Source of the DNA: Actinomycetota bacterium
Lineage (GTDB): Bacteria; Actinomycetota; Acidimicrobiia; Acidimicrobiales; Microtrichaceae
Direction: 5' to 3'
Length of the DNA: 7,061 nt
Assembly (NCBI GenBank): GCA_005777415.1
Contig: SXMI01000062.1
Location: forward strand, 1-7,061
Shown: positions 1-5,497 of the stretch, piece by piece
How the letters are laid out: the number at the start of each line of letters is the position of its first letter
Numbering within the stretch: the first letter of the stretch is position 1
Translations under genes and position numbers: made by a program
Notes under the pieces: generated by a model
Told to the model about the DNA's origin: nothing
The model's database searches: none
What the model saw: only the letters and a program-made list of their open reading frames with translations

Positions 1-420
1 GGCCAGGTCGGAACCGGAGTCGGGTTCGGAGAAGCCCTGGCACCAGCGCATGGACCCGTCCAGGATCCTCGGCAGGAAGTACTTCTTCTGCTCCTCGGTC
101 CCATTGGCGAGGATGGTCGGCCCGACGAGCGTGTCGCCGAAGAAGTCGGCCCGCATGGGCGCCTTGGCCCGGGCGAACTCCTCGGCGAGCACGACCCCCT
201 GCATGGTCGTGAGCCCCTTGCCGCCGTACTCCTCGGGCCAGGTGGCGCAGATCCAGCCGCCCTCGAACAACGTCGTCGTCCACTCCTCGACGAAGGTCGC
301 CTTCTCCTCCGGCGTCATCTCGAAGTCCGGATCGAACCACCCGTCGGGCAGGTGGTCCTCCAACCACTGCCGGATCTCGGTCCGGAACTCCTCGGCCTCG
401 GGCGGGTAGGTCAGCTCCAT
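1..420 (-). CDS. Acyl-CoA dehydrogenase, N-terminal part (runs off left edge)
   Basis: The first 140 codons of an FAD-dependent acyl-CoA dehydrogenase, the enzyme family that makes the alpha-beta double bond in acyl-CoA thioesters during fatty acid, sterol or branched-chain acid breakdown in the cytoplasm. Residues 1-125 fit the all-helical N-terminal domain, including WPEEYGGKGL (61-70). GFSEPDSGSDLA at 129-140 matches the family signature that starts the beta domain and contacts flavin and substrate. A full member is about 380-400 residues, so roughly two thirds lies outside the window and the catalytic base cannot be seen. The ATG at 420 is preceded by GGAG nine bases upstream and also by GAGAAT ending six bases upstream, so translation could be led or leaderless. 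The membrane protein gene ends 77 bp upstream on the same strand. The family is certain. The substrate cannot be read, and the acidic, tryptophan-rich N-terminus resembles the FadE-type paralogues common in actinobacteria. Confidence 0.95.
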   Translation of the reverse strand, partial: MELTYPPEAEEFRTEIRQWLEDHLPDGWFDPDFEMTPEEKATFVEEWTTTLFEGGWICATWPEEYGGKGLTTMQGVVLAEEFARAKAPMRADFFGDTLVGPTILANGTEEQKKYFLPRILDGSMRWCQGFSEPDSGSDLA

Positions 421-426
421 GCGGCC

Positions 427-432
427 ATTCTC
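427..432 (-). promoter_or_regulatory. Possible -10 element of the acyl-CoA dehydrogenase gene
   Basis: Read on the minus strand this is GAGAAT, followed by six bases and then the ATG at 420. It keeps the conserved second A and final T of the TANNNT consensus, and the spacing is the same as at the starts at 2249 and 4340. No -35 match is visible. The overlapping GGAG could instead act as a ribosome binding site, so this is a weak call. Confidence 0.3.
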
Positions 433-497
433 CGCCCCGTCGCGCCGGGGCCGCCAGTCGCGAACGCTTCACCGGTGTGACGCGCCGGACCCGGCCG

Positions 498-2183
498 TCA
501 CCGAGGACAGCCGGCCGTCCCTGCATCGCCGAGGCCGGCCGCGGCCGGACCCCGGACGGCGACGAGTCCGCTCGTCGACACCCCACCGGACCCGTCGTCG
601 CTGGGCGGGCAGACCGCCACCACCGTCCACCCCTCGGCCCGCACCGACGGCTCCCGGTCGACGGCGGCGACGAGCAGCTCGCTGCGTCCGCTCGGGTCGT
701 CCACGAACCGACCGGGGCCGAACCGGGTCACGACGGTCGGATCGGTGACCGCCACGTCGAACCCGGCCCGCTCGAGCTGGAGCGCCACCCCCTCGGCCCC
801 CGGCTGGCCGGCCGGGTCGACGAGCACGAACGAGGTCCCGGCAGGAACGGCGTCGACCACGGCCTCGCCGAGCGCCCGGACCGTCGACCCGAGTCCGGGT
901 TCGGGAGTCGCCGTCGAGGTCTGGGTGAGGACGAACGCCGCACCGAGCGCCACGGCGATCACGGCGCCGGCCAGCGCGGCTCCGTCACGGAGGCGGCCCG
1001 ACGCGCCGGCCAGGATCGCGGCGATCCCGATGGCGATCGTCGTGGCGGCGGTGGCCCGCAGGCCGACGACGAGGTAGGCGAACACCACCGACGAGCCGTC
1101 GAGCTCCCCCACCTCGAAGGTGGCCACACCGAGCGCCACGGCGAACGTGCAGACGACGGCGACCACGACCCCGCGGAGGAGCACCCTCCGACCGGCCCGG
1201 CCGGCGACGACCGCGCCGGCGACCGGGACGAGGAGCCAGACCGGCACGACCGGATCGACCCACGCGAACGAGGCCCGGGCGCTCGACGGGTCCGCCCAGA
1301 AGGGCACGGCCGCGAACGACTGGGTGAAGGCCCCGACGGTGCCCAGCAGTCCGGCCCGCTCGCCCACCCCGGTGCCGGCGCTGAACAGCTCGCCGATCCG
1401 ACCGGGCTCGCCCGTCAGCTGGGCGACCACCGGCGGCAACCACATCACCACCGCCACCACGGCGCCCGCCCCGAGGCAGACCCACGGGACCGGCCGACCC
1501 AGCCCCCCGGACGGGACCGGGTCACGGCCCGACCACCAGATCGCCACCGCCGCCACGAGGATGGCGGCCACGGCCAGCGTGCCGGTCGCAGCGTGCGACT
1601 GCAGCAGCACCGTGGCGGTCGGCGCCAGCAGCAGCGACGCCCCCGGGCGACGTTCGCCGGCACCCCACGCACAGACGACGAGCAGTCCCGACGCGACCAG
1701 CGGGACGTAGGGGTTCCACGGGTCCCGGGTGACGGCCGCCCCGGCGGTCAGCAGCACGACCTGCAGGGCGACGAGCACCGTGACGGCGGCCACCCGGTCC
1801 AGTCGGCGGGCCAGGAACGCGGCGACGGCGACGACCAGGACCTGTGCTACCAGCGCCGCCACGGCCAGCGCCTCGGACGCGCCGCCGGCCAACCGGTAGG
1901 GCACGGCGAGCAGGTAGAACATCGCCGGACCCGGGTGCGACCAGCCGTACCGGGAGAACACGCCGAGCAGCGGCGGGTCCCCGGGGACGTCCCGGACCCG
2001 GAGCTCGATGAACGCCTGGTCCGCCGACGGGGTCCAACCCGTCCTCCAGACCTGCACGGCGCCGACGATCGCTCCGAGGCCGAGCAGCGCCACGGCCACC
2101 GCGGCGAGCAGGTCGGCGGGTCGACCGACGAGGGCGGACCGGGCCGGCCGACCATCCGGGTCAGGTGCTGCGGGGCCGGTCAC
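498..2183 (-). CDS. Polytopic membrane protein, putative GT-C/ArnT-like glycosyltransferase
   Basis: A 561-residue integral membrane protein read from the GTG at 2183. The chain has about 11-12 hydrophobic segments between residues 22 and 420, followed by a soluble C-terminal domain of about 130 residues (432-561). The first extracytoplasmic loop has acidic residues in SADQAFIELRVRDV (53-66), then SRYGWSHPGP (77-86) leading into the second membrane segment. A long acidic first loop, many helices and a C-terminal outer domain fit the GT-C fold of polyprenyl-phosphate-sugar transferases such as PMT/ArnT/GtrII, but no signature is decisive. The likely role is sugar transfer at the outer membrane face; this is inference. 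The frame is open back to an ATG at 2267, but that start would overlap the divergent gene, and its extra 28 residues are proline/arginine-rich and unlike a conserved start. The GTG at 2183 lies 8 bases after a TAGCCT hexamer. The gene stands alone, divergent from the FrhB-like gene. Confidence 0.75.
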   Translation of the reverse strand: MTGPAAPDPDGRPARSALVGRPADLLAAVAVALLGLGAIVGAVQVWRTGWTPSADQAFIELRVRDVPGDPPLLGVFSRYGWSHPGPAMFYLLAVPYRLAGGASEALAVAALVAQVLVVAVAAFLARRLDRVAAVTVLVALQVVLLTAGAAVTRDPWNPYVPLVASGLLVVCAWGAGERRPGASLLLAPTATVLLQSHAATGTLAVAAILVAAVAIWWSGRDPVPSGGLGRPVPWVCLGAGAVVAVVMWLPPVVAQLTGEPGRIGELFSAGTGVGERAGLLGTVGAFTQSFAAVPFWADPSSARASFAWVDPVVPVWLLVPVAGAVVAGRAGRRVLLRGVVVAVVCTFAVALGVATFEVGELDGSSVVFAYLVVGLRATAATTIAIGIAAILAGASGRLRDGAALAGAVIAVALGAAFVLTQTSTATPEPGLGSTVRALGEAVVDAVPAGTSFVLVDPAGQPGAEGVALQLERAGFDVAVTDPTVVTRFGPGRFVDDPSGRSELLVAAVDREPSVRAEGWTVVAVCPPSDDGSGGVSTSGLVAVRGPAAAGLGDAGTAGCPR

Positions 2184-2191
2184 GTCGACGG

Positions 2192-2197
2192 AGGCTA
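2192..2197 (-). promoter_or_regulatory. Possible -10 element for the membrane protein gene
   Basis: TAGCCT on the minus strand fits TANNNT and ends 8 bases before the GTG at 2183, which would give a leaderless or nearly leaderless transcript. No good -35 is seen. It supports the GTG start over the longer ATG start at 2267. Confidence 0.35.
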
Positions 2198-2201
2198 CCG
2201 A

Positions 2202-2228
2202 CCCGTCGGGCCGCGTTCCCGGGACGGG
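2202..2228. repeat. Inverted repeat between divergent genes, candidate operator
   Basis: The arms CCCGTC (2202-2207) and GACGGG (2223-2228) are perfect reverse complements separated by 15 bases, and the self-complementary octamer TCCCGGGA sits at 2217-2224. The octamer overlaps the expected -35 region of the plus-strand promoter. It could bind a regulator controlling both divergent genes, but in DNA this GC-rich, short GC palindromes also occur by chance. Confidence 0.3.
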
Positions 2229-2236
2229 GCGCGGAG

Positions 2237-2242
2237 TAGGTT
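2237..2242 (+). promoter_or_regulatory. -10 element (TAGGTT) of the FrhB-like gene, leaderless type
   Basis: TAGGTT matches TANNNT, with exactly six bases between it and the ATG at 2249, so transcription would start at or next to the start codon. No convincing -35 is present (2214-2219 reads CGTTCC). The GGAG at 2233-2236 is twelve bases before the ATG, too far to be a good ribosome binding site, which favours the leaderless reading. Confidence 0.55.
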
Positions 2243-2248
2243 GACCCC

Positions 2249-3421
2249 ATGACCGTCGACGCCGCACGTCTCGAGGAGGTCCAGTCGACCCGCTGGCGCA
2301 ACCAGTGGGCCGAGCTGAAGGCCCAGGTCATCGACACCGACCTCTGCACGGGCTGCGCCGGGTGCGTGATCTCCTGTCCCCACGATGTGATCGGCTACGA
2401 GCACGACCAGGGCGGCTACCGGCCGTTCCACCTCGAGGACGAGCTCGGGCCCGGCGACTGCACCCACGGGCAGAAGGGCTGCACCACCTGCACCCGGGCC
2501 TGTCCCCGGTTCGGGATCTGGGAGGCCCAGGCCGACGATCACCTCTTCGGTCGCCTCCGGGAACCGGACGAGGTCGCCGGGATCCACCAGGACATCCTGT
2601 TGACCCGGGCGAGCGACGACCACGTGCACGAACTCGGCCAGGACGGCGGGCTGGTCTCGGCCATCCTCATCTGGGCGCTCGAACACGACTACATCGACGC
2701 CGCGCTCGTGTCGTACCTCGAGGGCGACGCGACCTCGTGGAAGGCCGTGCCCGGCGTCGCCGCCAACCGGGACGAGATCCTCGCCTCGGCCGGGAGCCGC
2801 TACACCTACTCCGCCAACACGCTCGCCCTCGACGAGGCCCTCGAGGCCGGCCACTCCCGGCTGGCGCTGGTCGGCATGAGCTGTCAGTCCTCGGTGCCGC
2901 CGGTCATGTGGGCCCGCAAGGCCGGCAAGGTCGCCAAGCCGATCGTGTTCAACCTGGGCCTGCTGTGCTCCAAGACCTTCGACGACTCGATCTTCGAGGA
3001 GCTCTTCTGGACCAAGTACGGGCTGGCCAAGGAGCACATGGTCAAGATGAACATCAAGGGCGTGTTCCAGATCTGGATGGACGACGGCGCTTACCACGAG
3101 ATCAACCTCAAGGAGTGCCACGCCTGGACCCGGGACGGCTGCAACCACTGCCCCGACTTCGCCGCCGAGCACGCCGACATCTCCTGCGGCGGGATCGGCG
3201 AGAACGCCAACTGGACGCTCACCATCGTGCGGACCGACCTGGGCCGGGAGATCATCGGCCGGATGATCGACCAGGGCGTGATCGAGGCCCGCCCCGGCGA
3301 CTCCGACCCGGGGGCGATCGCCCTCATGCGCAAGCTGGCCGAGAAGTCGCGGAGCCGGTGGCCGACATCGGCCGAGGCGTCCGTGCGGGTCGGCCTCACC
3401 ACCAAGGCCGCTGCCGGCTGA
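2249..3421 (+). CDS. FrhB-family iron-sulfur flavoprotein (coenzyme F420 hydrogenase/dehydrogenase beta subunit-like)
   Basis: A complete 390-residue member of the FrhB/FdhB/FpoF family, cytoplasmic oxidoreductases that use flavin and 4Fe-4S clusters to pass electrons to or from coenzyme F420; a related branch includes chlorophyll-cycle reductases. A ferredoxin-like N-terminus carries Cys33, 36, 39 and 43 (CTGCAGCVISCP) and a second set Cys71, 78, 81 and 85 (CTTCTRACP), enough for two 4Fe-4S clusters. The FrhB N-terminal domain follows with GQDGGLVSAIL (130-140) and GMSCQ (209-213). The C-terminal domain has CNHCPDF (298-304) and ADISCGGIGENA (309-320), the characteristic flavin/cluster-binding block. 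The length is usual for a stand-alone member. No hydrogenase large or small subunit, formate dehydrogenase or F420 biosynthesis gene adjoins it, so the partner and substrate are unknown. The ATG start is supported by the -10 hexamer six bases upstream. The family is sure; F420 use is inferred from the family. Confidence 0.9.
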   Translation: MTVDAARLEEVQSTRWRNQWAELKAQVIDTDLCTGCAGCVISCPHDVIGYEHDQGGYRPFHLEDELGPGDCTHGQKGCTTCTRACPRFGIWEAQADDHLFGRLREPDEVAGIHQDILLTRASDDHVHELGQDGGLVSAILIWALEHDYIDAALVSYLEGDATSWKAVPGVAANRDEILASAGSRYTYSANTLALDEALEAGHSRLALVGMSCQSSVPPVMWARKAGKVAKPIVFNLGLLCSKTFDDSIFEELFWTKYGLAKEHMVKMNIKGVFQIWMDDGAYHEINLKECHAWTRDGCNHCPDFAAEHADISCGGIGENANWTLTIVRTDLGREIIGRMIDQGVIEARPGDSDPGAIALMRKLAEKSRSRWPTSAEASVRVGLTTKAAAG

Positions 3422-3423
3422 CC

Positions 3424-3446
3424 GCCGGGTCAGTTCGGCCGGGTCA
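3424..3446. repeat. Short direct repeat in the convergent gap
   Basis: GCCGGGTCA occurs at 3424-3432 and again at 3438-3446, the second copy including the stop codon of the lipoprotein gene. This 22-bp gap separates two convergent genes. I find no stem followed by a T-run in it, so no intrinsic terminator is called. The repeat is probably chance in GC-rich DNA. Confidence 0.3.
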
Positions 3447-3809
3447 CTCGGCCTGGGCCGGGTTGGTCTGGGCGCACCCGTCGTAGACGGCCTGGATCGG
3501 GGCCGGCACCGTGATCTGGCCGGCCTCCTCCTGGGCCTGCTGCTCCTCGAACTGCTCGACCTGCTCGAAGGGCACCTTCTCGACCAGTCCGTCGTAGACG
3601 CACTCGCAGTAGGGCACCGACCCCAGGTCCGGGTTCTCGAACACGCCGTCGGCGTTGGGTTCCACGCCGGTGCAGCCGATCATGAAGTTCGCCTCGTACT
3701 GCTCGCCGTACTCACGGGGCTGCGTCTGGCCCCCGCAGGCCGACAGCACCAGTGCGCCGAGGGCGAGGACGACCAGGGCGACTCGGACGTGACGACGGGA
3801 CTCTGGCAT
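3444..3809 (-). CDS. Small secreted lipoprotein with four conserved-looking cysteines
   Basis: A 121-residue protein with a lipoprotein signal peptide: basic residues at 5-9, a hydrophobic stretch VALVVLALGALVL (10-22) and the lipobox LSAC ending at Cys25. It should therefore be lipidated and anchored on the outer face of the membrane. The mature part of about 97 residues has Cys46, Cys68, Cys70 and Cys112, enough for two disulfides. The stretch YCECVYDGL (67-75) followed by an acidic, glutamine-rich helix (81-95) resembles a pattern I associate with small actinobacterial lipoproteins of unknown function, but I cannot name a family. The frame is open further upstream to 3881, but the ATG at 3809 places the signal peptide correctly and has GAGGTG four bases before it. 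The gene converges on the FrhB-like gene 22 bp away. Secretion and lipidation are well supported; the function is unknown. Confidence 0.85.
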   Translation of the reverse strand: MPESRRHVRVALVVLALGALVLSACGGQTQPREYGEQYEANFMIGCTGVEPNADGVFENPDLGSVPYCECVYDGLVEKVPFEQVEQFEEQQAQEEAGQITVPAPIQAVYDGCAQTNPAQAE

Positions 3810-3813
3810 GGGG

Positions 3814-3819
3814 CACCTC
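3814..3819 (-). promoter_or_regulatory. Ribosome binding site of the lipoprotein gene
   Basis: GAGGTG on the minus strand lies four bases before the ATG at 3809 and matches six bases of the anti-Shine-Dalgarno complement. It is the clearest Shine-Dalgarno sequence in the window and decides the start codon of the lipoprotein. Confidence 0.7.
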
Positions 3820-3836
3820 GTGTCGGGGACCCCCGC

Positions 3837-3842
3837 ACGGTA
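3837..3842 (-). promoter_or_regulatory. Possible -10 element of the lipoprotein gene
   Basis: TACCGT on the minus strand fits TANNNT and would give a leader of about 20 bases carrying the GAGGTG site. A TTGGGT lies upstream, but with a 19-base spacer, which is longer than usual. Tentative. Confidence 0.3.
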
Positions 3843-3936
3843 GCGGCCGGACCGACGACGGACCCAACGGGTCACACCCACTCACCAGCGTGTCGGCCCG
3901 GACCGCTCCCGGCGATCCATCGGGTGCGACCGGGGC

Positions 3937-4230
3937 TCACTCCCCGGCCGACACCCTCTGCCCGGTGCGGTGGCCGCCGCTGGCGGCCCGGGACGGGAAC
4001 ATCGGGTCCACCAGCGAGACGACGGTCGGTTCCGGGACGTCATCCGACCGGCCGGTGAGCGCACCCCACAGACCGCTCGGGCCTGCCGGGACCCGGTCCT
4101 CACCCTCGCCCACGTGCACCCCGATCCGTTCGCCGACGGACTGGGCAGCACCTCCGGCCCGGGTGTCGGCTGCGTCGCGGGCCCGGCGGTCGTCGGAGGT
4201 CGGGGCGGAGGGTCGGATCGTTCGTCGCAC
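3937..4230 (-). CDS. Possible small protein of unknown function
   Basis: A 97-codon frame with a GTG start immediately preceded by TTC and an in-frame TGA, so it cannot extend upstream. By hand count about 83 of 97 third positions are G or C, against about 65% at second positions. That is the coding-like order for this genome and is the reason for listing it. The product has no signal peptide, membrane segment or motif I recognise. It begins with charged residues rich in Arg, Asp and Ala, then VGERIGVHVGEGEDRV (32-47), and ends with a Gly/Ser/Arg-rich tail. No Shine-Dalgarno or well-placed -10 is visible before the GTG. It is on the same strand as the lipoprotein, 127 bp upstream of it. It may equally be a chance frame in GC-rich intergenic DNA. 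Confidence 0.35.
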   Translation of the reverse strand: MRRTIRPSAPTSDDRRARDAADTRAGGAAQSVGERIGVHVGEGEDRVPAGPSGLWGALTGRSDDVPEPTVVSLVDPMFPSRAASGGHRTGQRVSAGE

Positions 4231-4327
4231 GAATCAGTTCATCGGCCGCAGACGGAGCCCCGACAGGGGCCGATCGGCCCATCGTGGCGGGCCCCGACCG
4301 CCTGCGGTGGGCCGTCGGGGCGGGGCG

Positions 4328-4333
4328 TAGGAT
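4328..4333 (+). promoter_or_regulatory. -10 element (TAGGAT) of the phosphatase operon, leaderless type
   Basis: TAGGAT matches TANNNT and is separated from the GTG at 4340 by exactly six bases, the same geometry as TAGGTT before the gene at 2249. The operon transcript would start at the GTG. No -35 consensus is seen and no Shine-Dalgarno lies between the element and the start. Confidence 0.55.
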
Positions 4334-4339
4334 GCGCCC

Positions 4340-4996
4340 GTGCCGAGTCCGCCCAGGTCCCGCCGGCCCCGCCGCCCGACCCTCGTGCTCTGCGTCCGCC
4401 ACGGTCGCACCGCCACGACGGGCACCGTGCTGCCCGGTCGGGCCCCGGGCCTGCACCTGTCGGACGAGGGCCGGGCCCAGGCCCAGCACGTGGCGGACCG
4501 GATCGGCGCCCTGGACCGGGTCGACGCCGTGTACGCCTCCCCGCTGGAGCGGACCCGGGAGACCGCGGCGCCGATCGCCCGGGCGACCGGCAACCGGGTC
4601 CGGGTGGCCCGCGGGCTGCTCGAGTGCGACTTCGGCGAGTGGACCGGTCGGCGGCTGAGCGCGCTCCGCAAGCTGCCCGAGTGGACGGCGGTTCAGTCGA
4701 CGCCCTCGGTGTTCCGGTTCCCCGGCGGCGAGTCCTTCGTCGAGATGCAGGCCCGGATCTGGAACCAGCTCCTCCTGCTCGCCGACGCCCACCCCGGCCA
4801 GACCGTCGTGGCCGCCTCGCACGCCGATCCGATCAAGGCGGCCGTGGCCATGGCATCCGGGGTGCACCTCGACCTGTTCCAGCGGACCAGCATCTCCCCG
4901 TGCTCGGTCACGGCGATCCTGCTCGGCGCCGGGGCCCCACTGGTGCTGTGCACCAACTCGACGGGCGACGACCTGCGCGGGCTGGCGCCGTCGTGA
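4340..4996 (+). CDS. Histidine phosphatase superfamily protein, MSMEG_4193 type
   Basis: A 218-residue cytoplasmic histidine phosphatase (phosphoglycerate mutase-like fold). The catalytic RHG is at 20-22 (VRHGRT), with His21 expected to form the phosphohistidine. SPLERTRETA (68-77) supplies the second arginine, Glu95 in ECDFGEW is the probable proton donor, and ASHADPIK (159-166) carries the second histidine, His161. All catalytic residues are present, so it should be active as a phosphatase; the substrate is unknown. Its position before DUF3090 and SCO1664-like genes places it in the MSMEG_4193 subfamily, one of an actinobacterial trio. From memory, the M. tuberculosis equivalent is Rv2135c, reported to have acid phosphatase activity. 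The GTG start has TAGGAT six bases upstream. The first 13 residues are basic and proline-rich and may be a nonconserved extension. The stop overlaps the next start by four bases (GTGA), implying coupled translation. Confidence 0.9.
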   Translation: MPSPPRSRRPRRPTLVLCVRHGRTATTGTVLPGRAPGLHLSDEGRAQAQHVADRIGALDRVDAVYASPLERTRETAAPIARATGNRVRVARGLLECDFGEWTGRRLSALRKLPEWTAVQSTPSVFRFPGGESFVEMQARIWNQLLLLADAHPGQTVVAASHADPIKAAVAMASGVHLDLFQRTSISPCSVTAILLGAGAPLVLCTNSTGDDLRGLAPS

Positions 4997-5496
4997 GCGA
5001 GTCGTTCTCGGTCGAGCGTCCGGATGCCTTCGTCTGCGGTGCGGTCGGCGAGCCGGGCCGGCGGATCTTCTACCTGCAGGCGCGCGCCGGATCGCAGGTC
5101 GTGACGCTCCGGGTCGAGAAGGAGCAGGTCCGGGCGCTCGGGCAGTACCTGGCCCACCTGGCCCAGCAGCTCGGCGACCCGGAACCCGACCGGGACGTCG
5201 TCGGCCTGGTGGAACCGGTCGTGGAGCTCTGGACCGTCGGCGACCTGGCCGTGGCCGCCGACGCCGACTCCGGGACGGTGCTGATCGCCGCCGAGGAGCT
5301 CGACGAGCAGGCCTGGGAGCGCGAGGACCCCGACGAACCCGGTGACGGCGCGAGTGCGAACATCACCATCACGGCCGCCCAGGCCGTGGCCTTCGCCGAG
5401 TCGGCCGCCGAGCTCGTCGCCGCCGGTCGACCCACCTGCCGGTTCTGCGAGCAGCCCGTCGAGCCCGACGGACACCACTGTCCTCGCTGGAACTGA
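4993..5496 (+). CDS. DUF3090 family protein with C-terminal zinc-ribbon-like tail
   Basis: A 167-residue cytoplasmic protein recognised as DUF3090 (the second member of the actinobacterial trio). The beta-rich N-terminal half contains RRIFYLQARAG (23-33) and VVTLRVEKEQVRALG (36-50), followed by an alpha-beta part ending in a helix (127-144). The tail has Cys149, Cys152, His161 or His162 and Cys163 (CRFCEQP ... HHCPRWN), the spacing of a small zinc-binding knuckle. The biochemical function is unknown. The GTG start lies inside the stop of the phosphatase gene (GTGA overlap) and has no Shine-Dalgarno, so translation probably depends on coupling. The same frame stays open far upstream to 3970, but that part is the antisense or shadow of other sequence, and the family begins near FSVERPDAF. 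The next gene begins one base after its stop. Family assignment is firm; zinc binding is inferred from residue spacing. Confidence 0.88.
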   Translation: MSESFSVERPDAFVCGAVGEPGRRIFYLQARAGSQVVTLRVEKEQVRALGQYLAHLAQQLGDPEPDRDVVGLVEPVVELWTVGDLAVAADADSGTVLIAAEELDEQAWEREDPDEPGDGASANITITAAQAVAFAESAAELVAAGRPTCRFCEQPVEPDGHHCPRWN

Positions 5497-5497
5497 C

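Larger units (their letters stand above)
3810..4339. other. 530-bp stretch between divergent genes without a confident gene
   Basis: This region separates the lipoprotein gene (minus strand) from the phosphatase operon (plus strand). It holds the lipoprotein ribosome binding site and possible -10, one doubtful small ORF (3937-4230, minus), a short dyad TTCGT-CGC-ACGAA at 4221-4233, and the TAGGAT element at 4328. I see no tRNA, no intrinsic terminator and no repeat array. It is unusually long for this compact window, so a small RNA or a small protein gene is possible. Confidence 0.6.

Noticed and set aside
477..2252. Long plus-strand open frame of 591 codons antisense to the membrane protein
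   Set aside because: Its product is Arg/Asp/Gly/His-rich low-complexity sequence typical of the antisense of a GC-rich gene. The opposite strand encodes clear membrane helices in a good codon pattern.
2184..2267. ATG start at 2267 for the membrane protein
   Set aside because: It would overlap the start of the divergent gene by 19 bp, and the 28 extra residues look noncoding. The GTG at 2183 has a -10-like hexamer upstream.
2195..3172. Minus-strand frame of 325 codons across the FrhB-like gene
   Set aside because: It is the mirror frame of a gene with unmistakable family motifs and cysteine clusters; its own product has no domain.
3422..3443. Intrinsic terminator between the convergent genes
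   Set aside because: There are GC-rich words but no stable stem followed by a T-run on either strand.
2305..3486. Plus-strand frame of 393 codons overlapping the FrhB-like gene
   Set aside because: An arginine/proline/glycine-rich product in a shifted frame, which is a shadow of the real gene.
3970..4992. Upstream extension of the DUF3090 frame by 341 codons
   Set aside because: It runs through the phosphatase gene in another frame and is Arg/Pro/Gly-rich. The GTGA overlap at 4993 gives the natural start.
5342..5497. Upstream extension of the kinase-like frame into DUF3090
   Set aside because: It is Ser/Pro-rich shadow sequence within DUF3090. The GTG at 5498 just after the stop is the coupled start.
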